Assembly (NCBI GenBank): GCA_963931605.1
Contig: OZ007031.1
Span: forward strand, 1,302,001 to 1,366,000
DNA length: 64,000 bases
Reading direction: 5' to 3'
Source: CALUOB01 sp944322305
GTDB lineage: Bacteria > Actinomycetota > Coriobacteriia > Coriobacteriales > Coriobacteriaceae
The position numbers were made by a program, and so were the translations under genes. The number at the start of each line of letters is the position of its first letter. Position 1 is the first letter of the stretch. The notes under the pieces are model-generated. The model searched no databases, was not told where the DNA came from, and was given only the letters and a program-made list of their open reading frames with translations. Below are positions 15,514 through 24,277 of the stretch, piece by piece.

Positions 15514-17751
15514 TTACTGAGCCAAAGCGGGGTTGTTGCCGCAGTAGTCGGCGAGCACGCCGGCGTAGGTGCGGGTGCGCTCGTCGTAGGGCGTGCCGCC
15601 GTCCACGAGCAGGCCGGCCTCGTCGAGCTGGCTCTCGAGGTCGTCCAGGCCCAGGTCGTCCAGACACTGCTTGGTCGGGCAGCCGAGCTCCTCGTCCCAG
15701 CCGAAGCGCACGTAGAGCATGCCGAGCGCCTTGGACCAGTCGTCGCGGTCCATCTTGTCGGTGCCCTTCTCGAACGCCTTGAGGTCGGGATCCTTCTCGA
15801 ACACCCACTCGGTGATGACGTCGTGGACGTTGCGGAAGTCGTTGCAGCCCATGTTGCCCTCGGCGTCGGTCATGCCCAGCGAGGAGTAGCCGCGCTGCAG
15901 GGTCATGATGCGCTCGGCGGCCTTGTACAGGTCGTCGGTGGTCACCTCGACGCCGGTGACGGCGGTGTAGAACTGCGCCTCGAGGTCCAGGTCGCCGCGG
16001 TAGTCGCGGGCCTTCTCGGGGGCCATGGCCATCGGCCACACCCAGTTGCACAGAGTAAGGGAGTCATGCAGCACGTCGGTGACGATGCTCCACCAAGCGA
16101 ACTCGATCTTGGCGTCGTTGATGGGGGTGTAGGCCTTGTCGGGGTCGCACGCGTCCTCGCCGCCCCACATCTCCTTGGCCATCTCCTTCTTCAGGTCGAT
16201 CGGCAGGCCGCAACCTTGGAAGTTCACCGCGGAGTGGATCATGTCGTCGCGGTTGAACATCATGTTGTACAGGCCGCCAACCTGGCCGAAGCACTCGATG
16301 GCGTGGTGCACGGGCCAGCCGCGGTAGTTGATCAGACAGGACTTGGCGTTGTCGTACCACGCGGCGTCGTTCCACTCCTTGGTCCAGACCAGCGGGCCGT
16401 AGCCGAGGCGGGAGATCTTCTTCTGGTTGAAGGCGATATCCTTCAGGATGTCAACCCACGCAGCCGGGTTGGTGCCGGCGAGCAGGCCGTCCCAGTCGTA
16501 GGCGGCGAACTCGTCGCCCAGCTCGCGCTCGAGGATGCCCTCCTTGTAGGTGTGGGCGAGGTCGCGGTAGAGCTGTGCATAGTTGCACCACAGGCCCAGG
16601 TCGTCAACCGTGGCGGAGACAACCTGGTTGTAGACCACGGACTGGTCGGTCAGGGTGCCCTCGTCGTCGGTCATGCCCTCGATGGGCTGGATGGTGGTGA
16701 AGTAGCTCGTCACCGGGAAGTTGGGCACGCAGGTGTTGCCCGAGGAGGAGTAACCGGTGATCTCCTTGACCTTGGGAACCTGGACGTTGGCGTAGCAGCG
16801 CACCGGGCAGCCGTGGCAGCCGGCCATCTTGACGGTGTACTTCTCGGCCTCCGGGCCCATGTCCTTGGTGGACTTCATGCAGCGGTAGCCCATGGTGTTG
16901 GGCTCGCCGGGCTTGGGCTCGCCGGTCTCGATGGGGCCGCCCTCGGCAGCCGCCCAGTACAGGCCCTTGCGAGCCGTCCAGCGGGAGCCCTTGTCGTAGT
17001 ACTCGGCCCAAGACTGCTGGGTGCTCGGAACCACGTGGTTGTTGTTGGAGCCCAGGACCTCGGCGATCATGTAGTCGGAGAGGTCGGCCACCATCTGCGG
17101 GTCAGCGACGTTGACGCCCTTGGTGCCGCGCACCACGACGGCCTTGACCTTCTTCTTGCCGAGAACCGCGCCCAGGCCGGCGCCGGCGGAGTGGCTGCGG
17201 GTGTTGATGACGCAGGCGTACGGCAGGAGGTTCTCGCCCGCCGGGCCGATGGCGGCCACGCAGCAGTCCAGGCCGTGCTTCTTGCACAGGGCCTCGGTGG
17301 TCTCGCGGGTGCCCTTGCCCCAGACGGCGGAAGCGTCCTCGATGGAGATCTTGTCGTCGTCGATGAGGATGTAGACCGGGGTCTCCGACTCGCCCTCGAT
17401 GATGAGGCCGTCATGGCCGGAGTACTTCAGCTGGGCGCCGAGCATGCCGCCGCAGTGGCAGTCGACGATCAGGTCGTCCTTGGTGAACGTGGAGAGCGTG
17501 GCCCAGGTGGAGCGGCCGCCCAGCGGCACGCCCGAGCCGGTCAGCGGGCCAACGGCCAGCACGGCCTTGTTCTCGGGGGCGTCCCACTTGGTGCCGGCGG
17601 GCACCTCGTCGAACATGATCTTGTTGGCGAAGCCCATGCCACCGATGTAGTCCTGCTGCATCTCCTCGTCGGACTCTTTGGTGATGTCCCCGCTCGTGAG
17701 GTTGACGCGCGCGATGTAGCCCGCCCAACCGTAAGAGACGTTATCAGCCAT
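15514..17751 (-). CDS. Aldehyde:ferredoxin oxidoreductase family enzyme (YdhV-like)
   Basis: A 745-residue member of the AOR family, enzymes that carry a bis-pyranopterin tungsten or molybdenum cofactor and one [4Fe-4S] cluster. The N-terminal domain has GGRS (78-81) and the cofactor-binding Gly-rich surroundings; CHGCPVRC (312-319) gives three cluster cysteines and LTLCNW near residue 570 the fourth. No signal peptide is present. The adjacent Tat-exported ferredoxin and membrane cytochrome resemble E. coli ydhY-ydhV, where YdhV binds a bis-MPT molybdenum cofactor but has no known substrate. It may be cytoplasmic or exported with its partner. The substrate here is unknown. The ATG at 17751 follows GAAGGAG. 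Confidence 0.9.
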   Translation of the reverse strand: MADNVSYGWAGYIARVNLTSGDITKESDEEMQQDYIGGMGFANKIMFDEVPAGTKWDAPENKAVLAVGPLTGSGVPLGGRSTWATLSTFTKDDLIVDCHCGGMLGAQLKYSGHDGLIIEGESETPVYILIDDDKISIEDASAVWGKGTRETTEALCKKHGLDCCVAAIGPAGENLLPYACVINTRSHSAGAGLGAVLGKKKVKAVVVRGTKGVNVADPQMVADLSDYMIAEVLGSNNNHVVPSTQQSWAEYYDKGSRWTARKGLYWAAAEGGPIETGEPKPGEPNTMGYRCMKSTKDMGPEAEKYTVKMAGCHGCPVRCYANVQVPKVKEITGYSSSGNTCVPNFPVTSYFTTIQPIEGMTDDEGTLTDQSVVYNQVVSATVDDLGLWCNYAQLYRDLAHTYKEGILERELGDEFAAYDWDGLLAGTNPAAWVDILKDIAFNQKKISRLGYGPLVWTKEWNDAAWYDNAKSCLINYRGWPVHHAIECFGQVGGLYNMMFNRDDMIHSAVNFQGCGLPIDLKKEMAKEMWGGEDACDPDKAYTPINDAKIEFAWWSIVTDVLHDSLTLCNWVWPMAMAPEKARDYRGDLDLEAQFYTAVTGVEVTTDDLYKAAERIMTLQRGYSSLGMTDAEGNMGCNDFRNVHDVITEWVFEKDPDLKAFEKGTDKMDRDDWSKALGMLYVRFGWDEELGCPTKQCLDDLGLDDLESQLDEAGLLVDGGTPYDERTRTYAGVLADYCGNNPALAQ

Positions 17752-17774
17752 GGATAAACTCCTTCACTTTCCTG

Positions 17775-18500
17775 TTAAGCGACCTTGCCGCCGCCGACGT
17801 AATCCTGCGACTCGCTGATCAGCGGATCGGGATTCTCCTGGCGGGTGGGGCCGGAGGAATGGTTGACGTTCTCCCACTCGATGAGCTCGATGGCGCCGTT
17901 GGGGCACTGCTCGGCGCAGCGGCCGCACGCGATGCACTTGGTGGACTTGTGGGTCACGGAGTTCACCACGGGCATGTGGTACGGGCAGGCGGCCACGCAG
18001 GTGCCGCAGCCAACGCACTTCTCCGGGTCGACCGAGCGCACGCCGGTGGACTCGTCGGTGACGATGGCGCCGTGCGGGCAGGCGGTCTGGCACATGGCGG
18101 TGGTGCACATGTGGCAGGCGCGGATGGTCCACTCGCAGGAGTAGTAGATGCCGTCGCCGGAGCCGAGCTCCTTGCCGTAGTTGTAGCCGTCGTGCACGTG
18201 CAGGCGGGCGGCAGCCGGCTGGGAGTTGCCGTCGTTCTTGAGCGTGCAGCTCATCTCGCAACGCTGGCAACCGGTGCAGCGGGCGCGATTGACCTTCAGC
18301 ACGTGGCTGGGCGTGGCGTAGTAGTCAATCTTGCCCTTGGAGCTTGTGGGCGCCGCAGCGGCCGTCTCGGGCAGCAGCCCGAGCGCCGCCATCGTGGCGA
18401 CGAACGCGCCCGACACCTTCACGAACCCGCGGCGGGTGAAGAAGGCGTCGAGACGATCCGCGCCGGAGCCGACATGCTCCAAAGCGGTGTTCTCTTTCAT
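17775..18500 (-). CDS. Tat-exported four-cluster ferredoxin-like subunit (YdhY/NrfC-like)
   Basis: A 241-residue electron-transfer protein. The N-terminus has a twin-arginine motif TRRGFVKVS (22-30), a hydrophobic stretch and Ala-rich cleavage region near residue 50. Then come the cysteine groups typical of NrfC/YdhY/DmsB subunits, enough for four [4Fe-4S] clusters: CTGCQRCEMSC, CHMCTTAMCQTACP, CVGCGTCVAACP and CIACGRCAEQCP. It is first in an operon with the AOR-like enzyme (gap 23 nt) and the multiheme cytochrome and should pass electrons between them outside the cytoplasmic membrane. The ATG at 18500 follows GGAGGG. Confidence 0.92.
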   Translation of the reverse strand: MKENTALEHVGSGADRLDAFFTRRGFVKVSGAFVATMAALGLLPETAAAAPTSSKGKIDYYATPSHVLKVNRARCTGCQRCEMSCTLKNDGNSQPAAARLHVHDGYNYGKELGSGDGIYYSCEWTIRACHMCTTAMCQTACPHGAIVTDESTGVRSVDPEKCVGCGTCVAACPYHMPVVNSVTHKSTKCIACGRCAEQCPNGAIELIEWENVNHSSGPTRQENPDPLISESQDYVGGGKVA

Positions 18501-18688
18501 GTTTCCCTCCCTATCGGATACCTATGCGGCGCAGCGCTCCGAACGCGCGTCGCCTTATGCTTTGACGCCGCCCGGCGGCGATTGCCGGGACAGACTTCGT
18601 CAACGGTTATTCTCGCCCTGGCGGGGTCTTTGACCTTCCCCTTGTTATGGGTAATTTAAGGTTTTGGGACACCTTGTAGAGGGCGGGG

Positions 18689-18709
18689 CATCCCCTCCTA
18701 GAGGGGATG
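18689..18709. promoter_or_regulatory. Perfect 9-bp dyad upstream of the ferredoxin/AOR operon
   Basis: CATCCCCTC and GAGGGGATG face each other across CTA. The dyad lies 189 bp before the ferredoxin start and 92 bp after the stop of the radical SAM gene. There is no T-run, so an operator is at least as likely as a terminator. Nothing else in 18,510-18,800 can be read as a gene. Confidence 0.5.
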
Positions 18710-18800
18710 AGGTCATCTGAGGGCGAGAAGTGCCAGCGTGCGCTTTAGCATGCTGGAGCGCACAGGATCCCCTCCCTCAAATGCTGCCTTTCCCGTAGGG

Positions 18801-20168
18801 TTAGTAGGTGTAATAGCCCTCCGAGGCGTCTGCGGCGCGGGCGGCGGCCACTTGGCGCTCGGCCGAGTCGGTGAACATCTTGCGCTCCTCGGGCGGCAGC
18901 AGGGTGCGCTGGCGGTCGCGCTCGGTGTTCATGCCGATGAAGATCTGACGCATCATCACGAGCACCAGATAGCGCCCCGCGCGCGTGAGGGTGAGCTCGT
19001 CGGCGTTGTCGGTTGCGAAGGCGCCGTTGGCCTTGAGGTAGCCGTACTCCACCGGGAGGTCGCGCTGCACGGGGCGGCCGAAGTCGCGCGCCCAGGCGCG
19101 GTTGTCCAAGCGCAGCCCGAAGAGCTCGCGGCCCATGCGGTAGCGCTTGCCGTTGGCGCGGCCCATGTCGATCTTGGAGGCCACGCTCATGGTGCCCTCC
19201 TCCACCCGGCGGATGTAGCCGGCAAGCGAGCTGTCGTTGGTGTAGATCTCGTCGCCCAGGAAGCTGTAGCCGCCGCAGCCGGCCGCCACGTACTCGCCAT
19301 AGTCCACCACATACTCGTCGATCATCGCGCCGGGGTCGGCAGCGAAGGTGTAGATGTCGGTGGCGTAGAAGCCCGCCCCGCCCTGCGCGGCCGACGCGGT
19401 CATCTTGTCGAAGATGGCGTGGTAGAGCTCCTTCTCCAGGCGGTAGTCCACCTGGCCGTGGAAGCAGGTCTGCATGAGCTTCTCAGACCCCGGGGAGGCC
19501 ATGAGCGGGTAGTAGGTGAGCTGGTTGGCGCCCGTGGTCTTGAAGATGTCGATGTCGCGCTCGATCATCCCGACCGTCTGGCCCGGGAAGTTGAAGATCA
19601 TGTCGACGTTGAACGTCTCGAACATGTCGTGCACGTTTTGGATGCGCTCGACGATCTCCTCGGCGCTGCCGTACTTGTTGAAGCGGTCCATGCGCTTGAG
19701 CAACGCGTTGTCAAAGCTCTGCACGCCCACCGAGAGGCGCTGCACCTTGCCGGCGAGGCCCGCCAGAAGCTCGCGGTCCAGGTGCGGCGGGTTGGTCTCG
19801 CTGGAGATCTCCTCAACGGTGGGGAACAGCTCGCGCACGTAGTCGACGGTGCGCACGAGCTCGTCCATGAGGATGGTGGGGGTGCCGCCGCCGATGTAGG
19901 CGCTGGTGGGCTTGTAGCCCAGGTCGCGGATCATCTCGAGCTCGCGGCGCAGGGCCTTGAAGTAGCGGCGCGCCGTCTCCTCTTGGAAGGGGAAGCGCGT
20001 AAACGAGCAGTAAGGGCACAGCACGTCGCAGAAGGGAACGTGCACGTACAGCAGGTACTCGTGGCCCGGCTTTGGCGCGGGCACGCTGGTGTCGGCCGTG
20101 AGCTTGGAGCGCATGAGGCGCGTGGCGCCGAGGCCGATGGTTTTGGAGAGCAGCCGTTCTGAAAGCAT
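18801..20168 (-). CDS. HemN/HemW-family radical SAM protein
   Basis: A 455-residue radical SAM enzyme with the cluster motif CDVLCPYC (C47, C51, C54), followed by YIGGGTPTIL and SVGVQSFDNALLKRMDR, features of the coproporphyrinogen dehydrogenase/HemW/HutW group. Members range from anaerobic haem synthesis to haem chaperones and haem degradation, and this sequence does not decide among them. The start is taken at ATG 20168, just before the family-like N-terminus; the frame continues upstream across the ABC gene without sense. The next operon encodes a cytochrome c, so a haem role fits its context. TSPs and terminators were not identifiable. Confidence 0.85.
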   Translation of the reverse strand: MLSERLLSKTIGLGATRLMRSKLTADTSVPAPKPGHEYLLYVHVPFCDVLCPYCSFTRFPFQEETARRYFKALRRELEMIRDLGYKPTSAYIGGGTPTILMDELVRTVDYVRELFPTVEEISSETNPPHLDRELLAGLAGKVQRLSVGVQSFDNALLKRMDRFNKYGSAEEIVERIQNVHDMFETFNVDMIFNFPGQTVGMIERDIDIFKTTGANQLTYYPLMASPGSEKLMQTCFHGQVDYRLEKELYHAIFDKMTASAAQGGAGFYATDIYTFAADPGAMIDEYVVDYGEYVAAGCGGYSFLGDEIYTNDSSLAGYIRRVEEGTMSVASKIDMGRANGKRYRMGRELFGLRLDNRAWARDFGRPVQRDLPVEYGYLKANGAFATDNADELTLTRAGRYLVLVMMRQIFIGMNTERDRQRTLLPPEERKMFTDSAERQVAAARAADASEGYYTY

Positions 20169-20239
20169 AGGGGTCCTCCTCCGCGAGTTTGAGCACGGGT
20201 ATTGTACCGCGGCGCGGAGGAGTTTTTCAGGCGGGGGCG

Positions 20240-21028
20240 CTATTCGCCGATGCGGTGCAAAAAGGCCTGCGTGCGCGCCTCGCACGGGTGGTCGATCACC
20301 TGCGCGGCCGGGCCCTGCTCCACCACCACGCCGCCGTCCATGAAGACCACGCGGTCGGCCACCTCGCGGGCGAAGGACATCTCGTGGGTCACCACCACCA
20401 TGGTCATGTTCTCGGCGGCGAGCAGCTTGATGACCTTCAGCACCTCGGCCGTGAGCTCGGGGTCCAGCGCGCTGGTGGGCTCGTCGAAGTACATGACCTC
20501 GGGGTTCATGGCCAGCGCGCGGGCGATGCTCACGCGCTGCTGCTGCCCGCCGGAGAGCTGGCAGGGCACCTTGTCCTCGCAGCCCTCGAGCCCCATCTTG
20601 GCGATAAGCTCGCGCGCCTGCGCCTCGACCTCGGCGCGCGGGCGCTTCTGCACGCACCGGGGCGCGTCGGTGATGTTCTTCATCACGGTGTAGTGCGGGA
20701 AGAGGTTGTAGTTCTGGAACACCAGCCCGAAGCGCGCCTTGGCCGCGCGCTCAACCGCCGCCGAGCCGTACACCGCCCGGCCGCCCTCGTCGCGGGCAAC
20801 CTCCAGGTCGCCGTAGGCAAGCGAGCCCGCATCCAGGCGCTCGAGCAGCGTGGCGCAGCGCAGCAGCGTGGACTTGCCGCCGCCGCTCGGGCCGATAACC
20901 GCCACGGTCTCGCCGGGGCGCACCTCCAAGGTGACCCCCTTGAGCACCGCAACGTCGCCGAAGCTCTTGCGCACGTTTACCATCGACACAACCGGACGCG
21001 CGTCCGGCCTGCGTTGTGCCTGACCCAT
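20240..21028 (-). CDS. Amino-acid ABC transporter ATPase
   Basis: A 262-residue ATP-binding subunit of the polar amino-acid uptake type (GlnQ/ArtP). Walker A GPSGGGKST, the Q-loop VFQNYNLFPHYTVM, the signature LSGGQQQR, Walker B VMYFDEPTSALD and the switch His in VVVTHEM are all intact. It is the last gene of a substrate-binding protein/permease/ATPase set. The ATG at 21028 is chosen over a start six codons upstream because GAGGGGACGGG is then well placed. The transported amino acid cannot be told from the sequence. Confidence 0.93.
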   Translation of the reverse strand: MGQAQRRPDARPVVSMVNVRKSFGDVAVLKGVTLEVRPGETVAVIGPSGGGKSTLLRCATLLERLDAGSLAYGDLEVARDEGGRAVYGSAAVERAAKARFGLVFQNYNLFPHYTVMKNITDAPRCVQKRPRAEVEAQARELIAKMGLEGCEDKVPCQLSGGQQQRVSIARALAMNPEVMYFDEPTSALDPELTAEVLKVIKLLAAENMTMVVVTHEMSFAREVADRVVFMDGGVVVEQGPAAQVIDHPCEARTQAFLHRIGE

Positions 21029-21103
21029 GATCCCGTCCCCTCGCACGGCGCACCGAAGGCGCGCCCGCCGTTAGCCGCTCTCAGCCTGCCTGCGCCCGCG
21101 GCG

Positions 21104-21784
21104 CTAGTCGTGGTAGTAGTCCAGGTGCTTCTCGACCCGGCCGAGCACGATCTCAACCGCAAAGTTGAACACCCAGTAAAACGCCGCCGCAAGCGCAAAG
21201 GGCACCATGCTCACCTGCGAGGCCACGAGCGCCTTGGCGGTGCTGAACATCTCGGCCACGCCGATGGCGAAGGCCAGCGAGGTGTCCTTCACCAGCGTGA
21301 TGATCTCGTTGCCCATGGCCGGCAGGATGCGCTTGACCACCTGCGGCAGCACGATCTTGCCGAACGTCTGCAGGCGCGAGTAGCCCAGCACCTCGGCGGC
21401 CTCGTACTGGCCGCGCGGGATCGACTGGATGCCCGAGCGGTAGATCTCGGCAAAGTAGGCGGCGTAGTTGATGATGAACGCCACGATGGTGGCCTGCCAT
21501 TTTGAGTCGGCGGTGAGCTGGATGCCGAACACGTAGTACGGCGCGAAGTAGATGGCGAACATTTGCAGCATCAGCGGCGTGCCGCGCATCACCGATATGT
21601 AGAAGCGGGCGATAAGCGCCACCGGCCGCAGCTTGAAGCGCCCCAGCGAGATGCCCCAGGTGCTCATGCGCGCAAGCGCCACGGGAACGCCCAGCGGGAT
21701 GGCGCCCACGAGCGTCAGCGCAAAGATCTGCAGGCTGACGAGAAAGCCCTCCCCCAGCATACCCACCATGGTAGACAGCTCCAC
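21104..21784 (-). CDS. Amino-acid ABC transporter permease
   Basis: A 226-residue inner-membrane permease of the His/Glu/Gln/Arg family with about five membrane helices. The cytoplasmic loop that contacts the ATPase is the conserved EVLGYSRLQTFGKIVLPQ, preceded by YRSGIQSIPRGQYEAA. The start codon is GTG at 21784, after AGAGGAGCGGC. It follows the binding-protein gene across a strong hairpin and precedes the ATPase gene by 75 nt. It forms the channel with the neighbouring subunits. Confidence 0.92.
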   Translation of the reverse strand: MELSTMVGMLGEGFLVSLQIFALTLVGAIPLGVPVALARMSTWGISLGRFKLRPVALIARFYISVMRGTPLMLQMFAIYFAPYYVFGIQLTADSKWQATIVAFIINYAAYFAEIYRSGIQSIPRGQYEAAEVLGYSRLQTFGKIVLPQVVKRILPAMGNEIITLVKDTSLAFAIGVAEMFSTAKALVASQVSMVPFALAAAFYWVFNFAVEIVLGRVEKHLDYYHD

Positions 21785-21895
21785 TGCCGCTCCTCTCTTG
21801 TGGATGCCCCGCTCCGGCGCACGGATGCGCCGAGGCCAGCCGCGCGGGCCAGCCGGCGCGCTTCTCGCCCGCAGCGGCGGCCCCTGCGCGCAAAT

Positions 21896-21931
21896 GCCCT
21901 GCCCGGCGGCGGGCGGCCGGCCGGGCAGGGC
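21896..21931 (-). terminator. Hairpin between binding-protein and permease genes
   Basis: Perfect 12-bp arms GCCCTGCCCGGC and GCCGGGCAGGGC enclose 12 nt. On the minus strand only ATTTG follows, so it is more likely an RNA-stabilising or partial-termination hairpin that raises the amount of binding protein over permease. Confidence 0.6.
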
Positions 21932-21952
21932 CTCTGCAAACGTTACGCTATC

Positions 21953-22807
21953 TTACTCCAGAACCCAGTTGTCGTAGGAGATGCCGTACTCGGCGTACTT
22001 GTCGCACAGCTCCTGAACGGTGCCGTCGGCGTCGAGCTCGCGCAGGGTGTCGGTGACCTTGTCGGCCAGCTCCTGGTTGTCCTTGGCAAAGCCCACCGCG
22101 TAGTGCTCGGAGGAGAGCATCTCGTCCAGCTGTACGTAGGCGTCGGGGTTGGCCGCCATCTGGTAGGCCGCGATGGACAGGTCGCAGGCCACGGCGTCAA
22201 CGGCGCCGCTCTCCAGCTGCATGAAGGCGGTGTTGTAGTCGCCGATGGTCTCCAAGCTGGCGAAGGTCGCCGCGAGGTCGGCCTGGTCGCCCTCGAGCAC
22301 GTCGAGCGCGGCGGAGTCGACCTGGGTGATGACGGTCTTGCCCGCCAGGTCGTCCCAGCTGGTGATGCCGCTGTCAGCGCGCACCACGATCACCTGGCCG
22401 TTCAGCATGTAGGGCTCGGAGAAGGCGTAGTCGTCCTCGCGGCCCTCCATGGTGAAGCCGTTCCAGATGCAGGTGATGGCGCCGGAGTTGAGCAATGTGT
22501 CCTTGGCGTCCCAGTCAACCGGCTCGAGCTTGAGCTCCCAGCCGTTGCGATCGCACACCTCGGCGGCCAGGTCCAGGTCGAAGCCGGTGAACTCGCCGTC
22601 GTCGCCCACGAAGCCGTAGGGCGGGTAGGACTGGTCAAAGCCCACGGTGAACGTGGTGACCTCGTCGGCGGCGGTGGCGGCGCTGCCGGACGCGGCTGCG
22701 GCCGAGCCGTCGGTGGAGGCGGGGGTGCCGCCGCACGCGGCGAGGCTGAGGCACGTGAGGGCGGCGGCCGCGAGGGCACCTGCGCGGGAGACTACGGGGT
22801 TGAGCAT
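21953..22807 (-). CDS. Amino-acid ABC transporter binding lipoprotein
   Basis: A 284-residue substrate-binding protein of family 3. The signal peptide ends in a lipobox with Cys25 (LAAC), so it is attached to the outer face of the membrane. The family pattern FTVGFDQSYPPYGFVGDDGEFTGF-D-D-A is present (split here only for length), with the later VITQVDSAALDVLEGDQ and LPQ-like C-terminal region. Residues 26-48 are an Ala/Ser/Thr linker. First gene of the three-gene transporter operon; a -10 box and a dyad precede it. The Asp and Tyr of the ligand pocket are conserved, but the ligand is not predictable. Confidence 0.92.
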   Translation of the reverse strand: MLNPVVSRAGALAAAALTCLSLAACGGTPASTDGSAAAASGSAATAADEVTTFTVGFDQSYPPYGFVGDDGEFTGFDLDLAAEVCDRNGWELKLEPVDWDAKDTLLNSGAITCIWNGFTMEGREDDYAFSEPYMLNGQVIVVRADSGITSWDDLAGKTVITQVDSAALDVLEGDQADLAATFASLETIGDYNTAFMQLESGAVDAVACDLSIAAYQMAANPDAYVQLDEMLSSEHYAVGFAKDNQELADKVTDTLRELDADGTVQELCDKYAEYGISYDNWVLE

Positions 22808-22877
22808 GGCGGTTCCCTTTCTCGTGTGCGAGAAGAGCGGGGTCGGCGGCCCGACGCTTGCGCTTCTCGCAGAGCGT

Positions 22878-22912
22878 ACTTTACTCTACTAAAGTGAACG
22901 CGCACTAGTATA
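22878..22912 (-). promoter_or_regulatory. Promoter -10 and dyad of the amino-acid transporter operon
   Basis: On the minus strand TATACT (22912-22907) is a good -10 box; no convincing -35 is seen. ACTTTA and TAAAGT form a 6-bp dyad with 6-nt spacing at 22895-22878, just past the expected start of transcription, a position suited to a repressor. Confidence 0.45.
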
Positions 22913-23057
22913 CCGTCTTTGCCGACAAACGCCAGACCTTTTCAGAGATGTTTCCAAAACGGCGGACAGGCGCGCGAGCCGCTGCGCGAGAAGACCGATG
23001 CGGCCAATCGGCATCCCGTGTACCATAGGAGCCCCGGCAAGCAGAAAGAGGAAAGCC

Positions 23058-23876
23058 GTGCGAGCTATTCAGCGCATCAACCACAACGCCGCCCTGTGCG
23101 AGGACGGCGCCGGCCGCCAGCTCATCGCGCTGGGGCGCGGCATCGGCTTTGGCGACATGCCGCACGACGTGGCGCTTGAGGACATCCAGCGCACCTTTTA
23201 CGGCATCGACCGCAAGTACCTCGCCTTTATCAGCGAAGTCGACCCGGACGTACTCGAGTTCGCCGCGCAGCTTGCCGACATCGTGACACAGCAAGTCTCC
23301 TACGAGCTCTCGCCCAACCTGCCCATCACGCTGGCCGACCACCTGCAGTTTGCCCTCAAGCGCGCCCGCGAGCACCTGGTGGTGCCCATGCCGCTTGCCG
23401 AGGACGTTGAGCAGGCGCATCCCGTTGAGTACCGCATCGCCCAGATGGCCGTGCGCGGCATGCAGAAAACCTTTGACGTGCGCATGGACCGCCACGAAGC
23501 CGCCGGCGTGGCGCTTTCCATCGTCAACGCCGCCGTGGCGCCAAGCCACCGCAGGGCTCTCGCCACCAAGCGCGAGAAACGCCTGATGGAGCATGTGGCT
23601 CAGGCTGTTGAACGTGAGATGGGATCCACCGTTGACCGGGAATCATTTGCCTACGCACGGTTCACCACACACGTTCGCTACCTTATTGACCGGATTGAAC
23701 ATAACAAGCCCATCGAATCCGAAAACTCCGGGCTCTACGATATGCTTGCCGAGCAGTACCCGCGTGCAACCGCTTGCGCACATGCCATTTCGACCGAAAT
23801 TGAAGCAGCATATGGAGCAGCGCTAACCGACGAGGAGCTCGTATACCTCATCATGCATATCAACCGGATCGCCTAG
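23058..23876 (+). CDS. BglG/LicT-family transcription antiterminator
   Basis: A 272-residue RNA-binding antiterminator. Residues 1-55 are the CAT domain (AIQRINHNAALCEDGAGRQLIALGRGIGFG), followed by two PTS regulation domains with the conserved histidines in EDVEQAHPVEYRIA and later AACAH-type positions. Such proteins bind an RAT hairpin in leader RNA and stop terminator formation when the PTS sugar is present. The start is GTG 23058 after AGAGGAAAGCC. The gene directly precedes a beta-glucoside PTS gene whose leader contains a matching terminator. From about 23,590 the base composition falls noticeably while the reading frame continues. Confidence 0.9.
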   Translation: MRAIQRINHNAALCEDGAGRQLIALGRGIGFGDMPHDVALEDIQRTFYGIDRKYLAFISEVDPDVLEFAAQLADIVTQQVSYELSPNLPITLADHLQFALKRAREHLVVPMPLAEDVEQAHPVEYRIAQMAVRGMQKTFDVRMDRHEAAGVALSIVNAAVAPSHRRALATKREKRLMEHVAQAVEREMGSTVDRESFAYARFTTHVRYLIDRIEHNKPIESENSGLYDMLAEQYPRATACAHAISTEIEAAYGAALTDEELVYLIMHINRIA

Positions 23877-24043
23877 AAGAAAAGACGCTGCTTGAGTGTA
23901 TTAATATGCGCCGAACACCCGTCGACCTACGCGAATAAACAAAAGGCGTCACTTTTCCTCGCATAACTACCGTTCGTCAGCAAAAACCGACCGTTCGCCG
24001 CCCACCTGAACTCTGTCAATGCTTTCTGCTTCTACTGAGGGCT

Positions 24044-24098
24044 TATACTCGCTCTCGAAATTGGGTGCTACGTACGGCTTGCTCCGCACGGCATTACC
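24044..24098 (+). promoter_or_regulatory. PTS leader: -10 box and RAT-like antiterminator site
   Basis: TATACT at 24044-24049 is a -10 box; the -35 is weak. The transcript would start just before 24063-24098, which begins GGGTGCTACG and ends GGCATTACC, resembling the ends of the RAT consensus for LicT/BglG/SacY proteins (GG-T-GTTACTG and GGCAAAACC). It overlaps the 5' arm of the terminator, as antitermination requires. Confidence 0.6.
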
Positions 24099-24149
24099 GA
24101 TAGACCAGAAGCCCCAGGTGGCTTCTGGCGGTATGCCCGGAGCATTTTT
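24080..24149 (+). terminator. Leader terminator before the PTS gene
   Basis: Two nested stems can form: TGCTCCG (24080-24086) with CGGAGCA (24138-24144), and CCAGAAGCC (24105-24113) with GGCTTCTGG (24120-24128), with GGCATTACCG against CGGTATGCC between them. TTTTT follows at 24145-24149. It stands 129 nt before the PTS start codon and overlaps the RAT-like site. The rest of 23,877-24,040 shows nothing I can name. Confidence 0.8.
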
Positions 24150-24277
24150 GTGCCGTGCGAGCTTATCTTTTCCGCAATCCGCACAACAAAATCGCTCCCG
24201 GAGCCTGTGGGCCAGGTGATGCGCAGCCCGGCTACACCGTGCCACATCCATGTGCCTCAAGAAGGGAGTTAGACGCT

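Noticed and set aside
20169..20657. N-terminal extension of the HemW-like gene over the ABC ATPase gene
   Set aside because: The extension is antisense-like Arg/Ala-rich sequence; the family N-terminus begins after ATG 20168.
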